Positions 1 through 6,169 of a stretch of DNA of 7,301 nucleotides are shown here, one piece after another. The notes below the pieces were generated by a model. The model worked only from the letters and a program-made list of their open reading frames with translations. It was not told where the DNA came from and made no database searches. The translations under genes were made by a program, and so were the position numbers. Source of the DNA: Desulfocurvus sp. (GTDB lineage Bacteria > Desulfobacterota > Desulfovibrionia > Desulfovibrionales > Desulfovibrionaceae); NCBI RefSeq assembly GCF_023230885.1, contig NZ_JALNWM010000179.1, forward strand, positions 1 to 7,301, read 5' to 3'. Each line of letters begins with the position of its first letter. Position 1 is the stretch's first letter.

Positions 1-1
1 C

Positions 2-1798
2 CTGGCGGTGCTGGCCACCACCTTCAGCATCGTGGCCGTGTTCGTCCCCGTGGCCTTCATGGGCGGCCTGTCGGGCGAGATGTACCGCCAGTTCGCGGTG
101 ACCATCGCCGTCTCGGTGGTCATCTCGGGCATCGTGGCCCTGACCCTGACCCCGGCCCTGTGCGCGCTGCTGCTGAAAAACGAGCACCGCGAGCCCATCC
201 TGCCGCTGTTGCTCTTCGAGCGCTTCTTCACCCGGCTGACGGCGGGCTACACGGCGGGCGTGCGCCTGCTGCTCAAGCGCTCGCTCCTGGCCTTCGCCAT
301 CTTCGCTGTGCTGTGCGTGGTGTCCTGGCGCATGTTCGCGGCCCTGCCCAGCGCCCTGGTGCCCGAGGAGGACAAGGGCAACATCCTGTCGGTGACCATG
401 CTGCCCGAGGGGGCCTCCCTCTCGCGCACCAACGACGCCATGGACGCCCTGACCGGGAAGATGCTCCAGGCCCCCGGGGTGGACGGCATCATGACCCTGG
501 CCGGGCTGGACCTGATCTCCGGAGCCCTGCGCACCAACATCGGCACCGCCTTCGTGACCCTGGCCCCCTGGGACGAACGCAAGGACGGCCCCACGGTCGA
601 CCAGGTGGTGGGCATGACCTTCGGCGCGGGCGCCTCCATTACCGACGCCTTCGTGCTGGCCTTCAACCTGCCGCCGATCATGGGCATGAGCAACACCGGC
701 GGCGTGGAGGGCTATGTGCAGGACCGCGGCGGCAAGAGCCTGGCCGAGCTGGCCTCCCAGGTCAACGAGCTGGTGGCCAAGGCCCGCCAGCGCCCCGAGC
801 TGGCCAGCGTGCAGGCCATGTTCAGCGTCAACTCGCCGCAGATCGACGTGGTCCTCGACCGCGAGCGCGCCCGGGCCATGGGCGTGCCCATCAACCGCGT
901 CTTCGACACCATGCAGGCCACCTTCGGCTCCTACTACATCAACGACTTCAACCGCCTGGGCCGGACGTTCAAGGTCCAGCTCCAGTCGCGCGGCGAGTTC
1001 CGCGACAACCCCGACGACCTCTCCGACGTTTATGTGCGCTCGGACTCGGGGGAGATGATCCCGCTGACGGTGCTGGCCAGGGTCGAGCGGACCACCGGCC
1101 CCGAGGTGGTGGAGCGCTTCAACGTGTTCCCGGCGGCCAAGATCATGGCCAGCCCCGCCCCGGGCTACAGCTCCGGGCAGGCCATGGACGCCCTGGAGGA
1201 ACTCACGCGCGCCGAGCTGCCCGACACCTACCACCTGGCCTGGACCGGCTCGGCCTACCAGGAGCGCGCCACGGGCGGCACCTCGGTCACCGTGCTGCTG
1301 CTCGGCCTGCTGATGGTCTTCCTGATCCTGGCGGCGCAGTACGAGCGCTGGACCCTGCCCCTGGCGGTGATCCTGGTGGTGCCCTTCGCCCTGTTCGGCG
1401 CGGCCGGGGCCACCCTGCTGCGCGGGCTGTCCAACGACACCTACCTGCAGATCGCCCTGGTGACCCTGGTCGGCCTGGCTTCCAAGAACGCCATCCTCAT
1501 CGTGGAGTTCGCCGTGCAGCAGCACCGGGCGGGCATGGGCATAGCCGAGGCCGCGGCCAAGGCCGCCGAGCTGCGCTTCCGGCCCATCGTCATGACCTCG
1601 CTGGCCTTCATCCTGGGCTGTCTGCCCCTGGCCATCAGCAGCGGGGCGGGCGCGGCCAGCCGCCACGCCATCGGCACCGGCGTCATCGGCGGCATGATCG
1701 CGGCGACGTTCATCGCGCCGTTCTTCATCCCGACGTTCTACAAGACCATCATCGGCCTCACCGAGCGCTTGCGCCGCCGCCCCAAGGGCGACGGCTGA
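2..1798 (+). CDS. RND/HAE1-family multidrug efflux pump, C-terminal part (5'-truncated by window edge)
   Basis: This is the inner-membrane proton/drug antiporter subunit of a tripartite efflux pump (AcrB/MexB type). It would work with a periplasmic adaptor and an outer-membrane channel, neither of which is in view. The frame is open from base 2, and 598 codons are visible against about 1040 for the family, so roughly the first 430 residues, including the TM4 Asp pair, lie upstream. In fragment numbering: the TM5/TM6 block ends in ALTLTPALCA (about 45-55). A helix at about 93-108 leads into LVPEEDKG (about 119-126), the start of the second porter half. FAFNLPPI-like porter residues follow (AFNLPPI near 220). 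Helices at about 427-448 and 455-475 precede GLASKNAILIVEF, whose Lys (residue 495) matches the proton-relay Lys of AcrB. The final TM11/TM12 block (about 526-580) contains RPIVMTS, GAGAASRHAIGTGV and FFIPTFY. Substrates cannot be predicted. The family call is very secure. The downstream MarR gene probably belongs to the same unit. Confidence 0.96.
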   Translation: MAVLATTFSIVAVFVPVAFMGGLSGEMYRQFAVTIAVSVVISGIVALTLTPALCALLLKNEHREPILPLLLFERFFTRLTAGYTAGVRLLLKRSLLAFAIFAVLCVVSWRMFAALPSALVPEEDKGNILSVTMLPEGASLSRTNDAMDALTGKMLQAPGVDGIMTLAGLDLISGALRTNIGTAFVTLAPWDERKDGPTVDQVVGMTFGAGASITDAFVLAFNLPPIMGMSNTGGVEGYVQDRGGKSLAELASQVNELVAKARQRPELASVQAMFSVNSPQIDVVLDRERARAMGVPINRVFDTMQATFGSYYINDFNRLGRTFKVQLQSRGEFRDNPDDLSDVYVRSDSGEMIPLTVLARVERTTGPEVVERFNVFPAAKIMASPAPGYSSGQAMDALEELTRAELPDTYHLAWTGSAYQERATGGTSVTVLLLGLLMVFLILAAQYERWTLPLAVILVVPFALFGAAGATLLRGLSNDTYLQIALVTLVGLASKNAILIVEFAVQQHRAGMGIAEAAAKAAELRFRPIVMTSLAFILGCLPLAISSGAGAASRHAIGTGVIGGMIAATFIAPFFIPTFYKTIIGLTERLRRRPKGDG

Positions 1799-1813
1799 CC
1801 CCCCAGAAGCGGC

Positions 1814-1842
1814 GCCCCGCCCGACACTCCTCCGGGCGGGGC
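1814..1842 (+). other. GC-rich hairpin between pump and marR genes
   Basis: There is a perfect 10-bp inverted repeat, GCCCCGCCCG (1814-1823) and CGGGCGGGGC (1833-1842), separated by a 9-nt loop. It begins 15 nt after the pump stop codon. It looks like the stem of an intrinsic terminator, but no T-tract follows (next bases CCCGCGCAAC). It may therefore act as a partial terminator, a transcript-end stabiliser that lowers expression of marR relative to the pump, or a Rho-independent pause site. No other inverted repeat that would suggest a MarR operator was noticed in the 95-bp gap. Confidence 0.5.
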
Positions 1843-1884
1843 CCCGCGCAACCAGCAGCCGGGCGGCGGGCGCCGCCCCCAGCC

Positions 1885-1890
1885 AGGAGA
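1885..1890 (+). promoter_or_regulatory. Ribosome binding site fixing the marR start
   Basis: AGGAGA lies 3 nt before the ATG at 1894. The reading frame is open far upstream, in a frame that overlaps the pump gene, so this Shine-Dalgarno sequence is what decides the start. Upstream in-frame codons have no comparable site. Confidence 0.65.
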
Positions 1891-1893
1891 GTC

Positions 1894-2379
1894 ATGGACA
1901 CCCGGAACCCCACCGGCGCCACCCCGATCTTCAAGACCCACGCCATGAACATGATCCTGTTCGTCCGCGAGTTGCGCCAGGCCATGGACGACATGTTCCG
2001 GCCCTACGGCATGAGCAGTTCGCGCTGGATGGCCCTGGCCATCCTCAAGGACGCCCTGGAGCCCATGTCCCAGAAGGAATTGGCCCTGCGCATGGACATC
2101 GAGGGCGCGACCCTGGTGCGCATCATCGACGCGCTGGAGCGCGACGGCTGGGTCCGCCGCCGGGTCTCGCCCCTGGACCGGCGCATCAAGCTGGTCTCCA
2201 TGGAGCCCAAGGCCCAGGAGTTCGTGAAGATATTCATGTTTTCCATGCGGCGGCTGGACAAGGCCCTCTACAACGGCATCCCCGACTCCCGGGTGCTGGA
2301 CAGCATCGGCCTGCTCGAAGAACTGCGGGCCAACCTGCAATCCTTCACCGAGGACATGCGCGAGGAAGCCACGGCCTGA
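1894..2379 (+). CDS. MarR-family winged-helix transcriptional regulator
   Basis: This is a 161-aa DNA-binding regulator, a typical MarR length. Such proteins act as dimers that usually repress a neighbouring efflux or stress gene until a small phenolic or other ligand binds. An N-terminal dimerisation helix spans roughly residues 12-38. The winged helix-turn-helix runs from about 56 to 104: MSQKELALRMDIEG is the helix leading in, ATLVRIIDALERDGWV is the recognition helix, and the wing carries the diagnostic DRR (95-97) in PLDRRIKLV. A C-terminal amphipathic helical segment (about 105-155) completes the dimer interface. It follows the RND pump gene on the same strand after 95 bp, so local control of the pump, or self-control within a pump operon, is the natural inference; the operator is not identified. 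The N-terminus has no membrane segment. The product is predicted to be cytoplasmic. Confidence 0.93.
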   Translation: MDTRNPTGATPIFKTHAMNMILFVRELRQAMDDMFRPYGMSSSRWMALAILKDALEPMSQKELALRMDIEGATLVRIIDALERDGWVRRRVSPLDRRIKLVSMEPKAQEFVKIFMFSMRRLDKALYNGIPDSRVLDSIGLLEELRANLQSFTEDMREEATA

Positions 2380-2392
2380 GGCCGCGCGAGGG

Positions 2393-3547
2393 TCAGGGCG
2401 CCCCGGGGGCGTCCAGGAACGGGGCGGGGTCGGGCCGGGCGGTCAGCAGGTCGCGTTCCACCAGCTCCTCCACCAGCACGTCCGGGCGCGCCGCGTCGAG
2501 CAGCGCCTCCAGCTCGGCCGGGACATCGGGGCGCAGCAGGTCCCGGTGCACGGCGACCCCGGCCGCGAACCCCTCGGCCACGCGCGCGGCGAAGCTCGTG
2601 CCCATGACGAAGGAATCCCCCACCAGCGCCACCCGCCCGCCGCGCCCCGACGCGCGGAACAATTGCACCGGATAGCGTTTCCACTCCCGGCCCAGCCAGC
2701 CGGGGGCCAGGGTCTGCTCCGCGCCACCCGCCGCGGGGGCCAGCGTCTCGTAGTCCTCGGTCAGCACATATTGCAGCCCGAGCATGCGCGCCAGTTCGAG
2801 CCCCAGGCCGGAAACCCGGGTCCGCACGAAGGCCCCGGGCCCCGGGACGGGCAGCCCCAGGCGCGCCAGCACGGCCCCGGCGCCAAGGGCGGCCCCGGCG
2901 TCGTTCCAGTGGGTGTCCGTCCGGTGGTAGAGGCGCTCGGCCCCGGCCCGGGCGCGCAACGCGGCCCGCAGGTCGACCAGGGGCGAATCCGGCTCCCCGG
3001 CCATGCGCGCCAGGAGCTGGTCCAGCGCCGTGGGCTCCAGGGGCGCAAGCTCGGGGGGCAGCGGCTCCGGATAGACCGATGCCTTGTTGGGCGCGACGAC
3101 GAAGACGTAGCGCACGCCGCGGCGGGCCAGCCAGCGGCCCTTGGCCGCCAGCAGCGCGGCCCAGCCGTCCAGGCGCGCGGCGTCCAGGGGGGCGGCCTTG
3201 CGCCCGTAGGCCACGGCGCGCCCGAGGAACAGCCAGTCGTCCGCCCCGCAGACGACCCAGCGCGAGGGCTTGGGCGCCAGCAGCCGCAGCTGGAACAGGT
3301 TGAACAGGGCGGTCATCTCGTCGCGCAGGCCGAAGCGGTCGCCCACGAAGCGCTCCACGGCCCGGGGGAACTCCCGGGCGGCCTCCGGGGTCGCGGGCCA
3401 TTGCGGCAGCGGGGCCAGGGTCCTGTTCTCGCCGGTGGCCACGGTGGCGCCCCAGCGCAGGGCCAGCCCGCCCAGCGGCACGAAAAGCGCCGCCAGAAAC
3501 AATGCCACCAGCGCCCCGCGCACCCGCCTTGCTCCCGTGTCGCCCAT
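2393..3547 (-). CDS. AlgJ/AlgX-like SGNH-family O-acetyltransferase, membrane-anchored
   Basis: This 384-aa protein resembles the periplasmic acetyl-transfer partners of MBOAT proteins in alginate and related exopolysaccharide acetylation. Residues 11-30 form one hydrophobic signal anchor, so the catalytic domain should face the periplasm. Family landmarks in order are ENRTLAPLPQWP (40-51), FPRAVERFVGDRFGLRDEM (60-78, the conserved F-P-x3-E...D-x-F-x2-R pattern), DDWLFLG (103-109) and VAPNKASVYPE (151-161). The catalytic pieces are DTHW (Asp211 and His213) and GDSF with nucleophile Ser312, giving a complete SGNH-type Ser-His-Asp set. It lacks the C-terminal carbohydrate-binding module of P. 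aeruginosa AlgX (about 470 aa) and is closer to AlgJ in length. The ATG at 3547 was chosen because it directly follows the MBOAT stop codon (TAG-G-ATG) and precedes the anchor; the frame is open 48 nt further upstream without a better start. A weak AGG-type ribosome site sits inside the last codons of the MBOAT gene, so translation is probably coupled. The glycan substrate is unknown. Confidence 0.9.
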   Translation of the reverse strand: MGDTGARRVRGALVALFLAALFVPLGGLALRWGATVATGENRTLAPLPQWPATPEAAREFPRAVERFVGDRFGLRDEMTALFNLFQLRLLAPKPSRWVVCGADDWLFLGRAVAYGRKAAPLDAARLDGWAALLAAKGRWLARRGVRYVFVVAPNKASVYPEPLPPELAPLEPTALDQLLARMAGEPDSPLVDLRAALRARAGAERLYHRTDTHWNDAGAALGAGAVLARLGLPVPGPGAFVRTRVSGLGLELARMLGLQYVLTEDYETLAPAAGGAEQTLAPGWLGREWKRYPVQLFRASGRGGRVALVGDSFVMGTSFAARVAEGFAAGVAVHRDLLRPDVPAELEALLDAARPDVLVEELVERDLLTARPDPAPFLDAPGAP

Positions 3548-3548
3548 C

Positions 3549-5003
3549 CTAGAACCTGAAGTAGATGAAAGGGTTGTAGGTGGCCGAGGCCACATGCAGC
3601 AGCGACAGGGCCAGGACGGCCAGCAGCCCCAGGGTCCGCAGGGCCTCGGGGCCCCAGGCCGGAACGGCGGGCCCGGACCAGCGCGCCAGCAGGGCCCGCG
3701 CCCGCCCCAGGGCCGGGGCCCACGGCAGGGCGAAGGCCACGGCCGCCAGAAGCGTCAGCAGCTTCTCCCGGGGCAGGTAGGCTCCCGCGCCCAGGCCCCC
3801 GGCCCCCCCGGCGAGCCCGGCGGCCCCGGCGCCGGTCATGGCCCACAGGTAGTCCAGGGCCCGGGGCAGCTCCTCCACGCGGAAGAAGACCCAGGCCACA
3901 AGCACCACCACAAGGACGTAGCCGTGGCGCAGGGGCCGCCACAGGCCGTCCACCAGCCGCCCGAAGGCCGTGCGCTCCAGGCTGAGGAACAGCCCGTGCA
4001 GCGCGCCCCAGATGACGAAGTTCCAGCTGGCCCCGTGCCACAGCCCGCACAGCAGAAAGACGATCCACAGGTTGCAGGCCACGCGCCAGGGCGCCACGCG
4101 CCCCCCGCCCAGGGGGATGTACAGGTAGTCGCGAAACCAGGTCGACAGCGAGATGTGCCAGCGCCGCCAGAAGTCGCGCATGGACGCCGCGGCATAGGGG
4201 TGGGCGAAGTTTTCCAGGAAGCGGAATCCGAACATGCGCCCCAGGCCGATGGCCATGTCGGAGTAGCCCGAGAAATCGAAATAGATCTGCAACGCGTAGC
4301 AGCCGATGCCCAGCCAGGCCACCGACGCCGGAAGCGCCCCGGGCTCCTGGGCCATGATCTGGTCGGCCACCTCGCCCAGGGTGTTGGCCAGGAGCATCTT
4401 CTTGCCCAGGCCGACCACGAAGCGGCGCACCCCCTCGGCAAAGCCGTCCAGGTCCACATGGCGGCGCAGGAGCTGCGCGGCCACGTCGCGGTAGCGCACG
4501 ATGGGCCCGGCGATGAGCTGGGGGAACAGGCTGACGTACAGGGCCAGGTTCACCAGGCTGCGCTGCGCGGCGGCCTGGCCCCGGTAGACATCGATGACGT
4601 AGGACATGGCCTGGAAGGTGAAGAAAGAGATGCCGATGGGCAGGTGCGTTTCCAGGGCGGGCAGCGGCGCGCAGCCCAGGGCCCCCAGGGCGGCGCCCAG
4701 GTTCGCGGCCAGGAAGCCGCCGTACTTGAACCAGCCGAGCAGCCCGAGGTTGAAGGCCACGGCGGCCCACAGCACAAGGCGCCGCCCCCGGGCCGTGGCG
4801 GCGCGCGCCAGCAGCAGCCCGCAGGCGTGGTTGGCGGCGATGGAGGCCAGCATCACCCCGACGTAGAACACCTCGCCCCAGGCGTAGAACAGCAGGCTCG
4901 CGGCCAGCAGGAAGCCGTTGCGGGCCCGCGCGGGCAAGAGAAAATTGCCCAGCAGCGCCAGGGGCAGGAAGAGGAACAGGAAAAATGGCGAGGAGAAGAC
5001 CAT
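3549..5003 (-). CDS. MBOAT-family membrane O-acetyltransferase, AlgI-like
   Basis: This is a 484-aa polytopic inner-membrane protein of the AlgI class, the usual length for the family. It is expected to take acetyl groups from a cytoplasmic donor and pass them across the membrane to a periplasmic transferase, here almost certainly the next gene. Diagnostic stretches are the N-terminal FLFLFLPLALLGNFLL helix (8-23), LPIGISFFTFQAMSYVIDVY (121-140), FPQLIAGPIVRY (160-171), YFDFSGYSDMAIGLGRMFGF (241-260), NFAHPY then FWRRWHISLSTWFRDYLYIPLGG (about 265-300, His283), and CGLWHGASWNFVIWG (319-333), whose His323 is the conserved MBOAT catalytic His. The C-terminus is the typical YNPFIYFRF. A Gly/Ala-rich loop (about 390-408) looks lineage-specific. 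The ATG at 5003 is chosen because it begins the canonical MVFSSPFFLF N-terminus; the frame stays open 96 nt upstream, but that extension is Arg/Pro-rich and unlike the family. The Shine-Dalgarno is weak (GGGG at 5009-5012). Confidence 0.95.
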   Translation of the reverse strand: MVFSSPFFLFLFLPLALLGNFLLPARARNGFLLAASLLFYAWGEVFYVGVMLASIAANHACGLLLARAATARGRRLVLWAAVAFNLGLLGWFKYGGFLAANLGAALGALGCAPLPALETHLPIGISFFTFQAMSYVIDVYRGQAAAQRSLVNLALYVSLFPQLIAGPIVRYRDVAAQLLRRHVDLDGFAEGVRRFVVGLGKKMLLANTLGEVADQIMAQEPGALPASVAWLGIGCYALQIYFDFSGYSDMAIGLGRMFGFRFLENFAHPYAAASMRDFWRRWHISLSTWFRDYLYIPLGGGRVAPWRVACNLWIVFLLCGLWHGASWNFVIWGALHGLFLSLERTAFGRLVDGLWRPLRHGYVLVVVLVAWVFFRVEELPRALDYLWAMTGAGAAGLAGGAGGLGAGAYLPREKLLTLLAAVAFALPWAPALGRARALLARWSGPAVPAWGPEALRTLGLLAVLALSLLHVASATYNPFIYFRF

Positions 5004-5132
5004 CCGGGCCCCGGTTCGGTTGTGGATGCCGCCGCGCGCCGGGGCGGCGGGCCGCCCTGCGCGGCGCGGCACGATAGCAGAACCCGGGGCGCCCCGCAAT
5101 CCGCCCCCCGGGGGGCGCCCGCCCGGGGCGGC
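5004..5132 (-). other. 129-bp intergenic region between exonuclease and MBOAT genes
   Basis: No gene is supported here. It holds several GC-only inverted repeats. CGCCCCCC/GGGGGGCG (5102-5117) lies just past the exonuclease stop. GGCGGC-GG-GCCGCC (5043-5056) lies in the expected 5' untranslated region of the MBOAT gene. A sigma-70-type promoter candidate sits between them. No stem is followed by a T-run on the minus strand, so a classical intrinsic terminator for the exonuclease gene is not evident, and read-through into the acetylation pair is possible. Confidence 0.45.
5071..5099 (-). promoter_or_regulatory. Candidate sigma-70-type promoter for the acetyltransferase pair
   Basis: Reading leftwards, TTGCGG (5099-5094) and TATCGT (5076-5071) are separated by exactly 17 nt. 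They match the consensus at 3/6 and 4/6 positions. Transcription would start near 5064, leaving about 60 nt of leader before the MBOAT ATG. The short AT-containing stretch stands out in a region of almost pure G/C. The match is weak and not decisive. Confidence 0.3.
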
Positions 5133-5972
5133 TCAGAGCCCGTGGCGCCGCCGCAGGGCGGCCACCAGGGCCGCGTCCGGCCGGTGGGGCACGGGCGCGG
5201 GGGGCCCGGGCGCGGGCAGGCGCAGGGCCACGCCGTGGGGCGTCCCGGCGACCAGGGCGTTCCAGGCGTGGACCATGAGCGGCTCCAGGCCGACCACGTC
5301 GGCGGCGTTGTAGGCCAGGAGGGTCTCCAGGGCCGCCGGGTTGCCCGTGGCGCGGTACTCGTGCCAGAGCAGCACGGCGAAATAGCCGTCCACTCCGTCC
5401 AGCCCCTGGCGCGCCAGGCCGAGCTGGCGCTCCACGGCCTTGAGCCCGCCCGACAGACCCACCCGCCGGAGCACATGGCGCAGGTCGATGTGGGCCATGT
5501 CCAGGTCGATGCCCAGGTCGCGCCGCAGGAAGGGCACGTCGAAGCTCTTGCCGTTGAAGGTCACCAGCAGGGAGAAGCGGCGGATGTCGTCGGCGAAGCG
5601 CTCCAGGTCGCGGCCGTGGACGTAGGTGCGCACGCGCCCGCCGCCGTAGAGGGCGATGGTGGTCACATGGTCGGCGCCGTCGCGCGACAGGCCGGTGGTC
5701 TCGATGTCCACATAGGCCGCCGCGTGGCGGAAGTCGGCGAACAGCCGCCAGTCCTGCCCGGAGGGCAGCCGCCGGGCGAACCACAGCGCGTCGCCGGCCG
5801 CCAGCCGCTCGCACGACTGCTCCAGATGCTGGCGGACCCAGGTCGCGCGCGGCCCCAGGGCCCCCGCGCCCCCGGCCAGGGCGTCGTCCCAGCAGGCCAG
5901 GCCCTGGCGCCAGTATTTCTCCTCGGTGCCCACGCCCACGCGCGGGATATGGCAGAAGGTGTGTTTGAGCAT
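5133..5972 (-). CDS. RNase H-fold DEDD-type 3'-5' exonuclease domain protein, YprB-like
   Basis: This 279-aa protein consists mainly of one DnaQ-like/RNase H-superfamily exonuclease domain of the kind found in Bacillus YprB (RNase_H_2 type). The three exonuclease motifs are intact. ExoI is YVDIETTGL (Asp89, Glu91), ExoII is LVTFNGKSFDVPFLRRDLGI (Asn140, Asp145), and ExoIII is YNAADVVGLEPL (Tyr221, Asp225). Between ExoII and ExoIII, HIDLRHVLRR followed by GLKAVERQLGL is the usual subfamily spacer. These residues predict a two-metal-ion nuclease on DNA or RNA ends; the real substrate of this group is not established. About 80 N-terminal residues (including EKYWRQGLACWDDAL) precede the fold, and no signal peptide or membrane helix is seen. 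The ATG at 5972 was chosen because GGGAGG (5976-5981) lies 3 nt before it; an in-frame ATG 36 nt upstream (6008) has no ribosome site. No helicase, HTH or TPR segment is present. A link to the neighbouring glycan genes is not obvious. Confidence 0.88.
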   Translation of the reverse strand: MLKHTFCHIPRVGVGTEEKYWRQGLACWDDALAGGAGALGPRATWVRQHLEQSCERLAAGDALWFARRLPSGQDWRLFADFRHAAAYVDIETTGLSRDGADHVTTIALYGGGRVRTYVHGRDLERFADDIRRFSLLVTFNGKSFDVPFLRRDLGIDLDMAHIDLRHVLRRVGLSGGLKAVERQLGLARQGLDGVDGYFAVLLWHEYRATGNPAALETLLAYNAADVVGLEPLMVHAWNALVAGTPHGVALRLPAPGPPAPVPHRPDAALVAALRRRHGL

Positions 5973-6006
5973 GTGCCTCCCGTGGCGGAGTGCCGCCGCG
6001 CCGGGC

Positions 6007-6036
6007 ACGGTACGGCCCCGGGCCGGGCGGCGTCAA
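6007..6036 (-). promoter_or_regulatory. Candidate sigma-70-type promoter for the exonuclease gene
   Basis: Reading leftwards, TTGACG (6036-6031, 5/6 to consensus) is followed 18 nt later by TACCGT (6012-6007, 3/6). Transcription would start near 6000, about 28 nt before the ATG at 5972. The TTGACG lies partly in the loop of a small GC hairpin, so its presence may be fortuitous. The -10 resembles that of the candidate before the MBOAT gene (TAYCGTGCC in both). Confidence 0.3.
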
Positions 6037-6055
6037 GCCGCCGCCGCGCCCCTGG

Positions 6056-6079
6056 GCGCCGGGGCCCGGGCCCCGGCGC
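6056..6079. repeat. Perfect 24-bp GC-only palindrome
   Basis: Half-site GCGCCGGGGCCC (6056-6067) is followed immediately by its exact reverse complement (6068-6079). It has no spacer, so it is not a normal terminator stem. It ends 19 bp upstream of the sigma-54-type promoter. It could be a protein binding site for a dimer, or an outcome of extreme G/C content; composition makes such palindromes less surprising than in average DNA. Confidence 0.55.
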
Positions 6080-6098
6080 GCCCAAGGCCGGTCGCCGA

Positions 6099-6115
6099 TT
6101 GGCATGCGTCCTGCA
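6099..6115 (+). promoter_or_regulatory. Sigma-54 (RpoN) -24/-12 promoter candidate
   Basis: TTGGCATGCGTCCTGCA matches the RpoN consensus TTGGCACG-N4-TTGCA with the invariant GG (6101-6102) and GC (6113-6114) at the required spacing. Only two positions differ (T for C at 6105, C for T at 6111). Transcription would begin near 6126, giving a leader of about 44 nt before the ATG at 6170, with a strong ribosome site inside it. If real, transcription of the acidic ORF and carbamoyltransferase needs an AAA+ enhancer-binding activator, whose sites would be expected further upstream, within or beyond the divergent gene. Confidence 0.6.
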
Positions 6116-6157
6116 ACAAGAGGTCGCCGCCAGCAGGCGGAACAGACCCCCCTCGGG

Positions 6158-6164
6158 AAGGAGG
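6158..6164 (+). promoter_or_regulatory. Strong ribosome binding site for the 50-aa acidic ORF
   Basis: AAGGAGG is a perfect Shine-Dalgarno heptamer, 5 nt before the ATG at 6170. It is the best ribosome site in the window, and it decides the start over upstream in-frame codons. It also argues that the small ORF is genuinely translated. Confidence 0.75.
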
Positions 6165-6169
6165 ACGCC

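Larger units (their letters stand above)
5973..6169. promoter_or_regulatory. 197-bp divergent control region between exonuclease and acidic-ORF/carbamoyltransferase operon
   Basis: The region separates divergent transcription units. From left to right it holds the exonuclease ribosome site, a leftward promoter candidate, a short GC hairpin (GGCGGC-gtcaa-GCCGCC, 6026-6042), a perfect 24-bp palindrome, a rightward sigma-54-type promoter and the ribosome site of the acidic ORF. Open frames crossing it (for example starting at 5990) have no ribosome site and are explained by base composition. Confidence 0.6.

Noticed and set aside
160..1893. Long in-frame extension upstream of the MarR gene, overlapping the pump gene
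   Set aside because: The extension is out of frame with the RND pump and is His/Arg/Gly-rich. The ribosome site at 1885-1890 and the normal MarR length support the start at 1894.
5004..5099. N-terminal extension of the MBOAT protein to an upstream ATG at 5099
   Set aside because: The extra 32 residues are Arg/Pro-rich and soluble, unlike the family, and overlap the promoter candidate. The start at 5003 gives the canonical hydrophobic N-terminus.
5102..5117. CGCCCCCC/GGGGGGCG palindrome as intrinsic terminator of the exonuclease gene
   Set aside because: It has no loop and no downstream T-run on the minus strand; structure alone is not enough to call a terminator.
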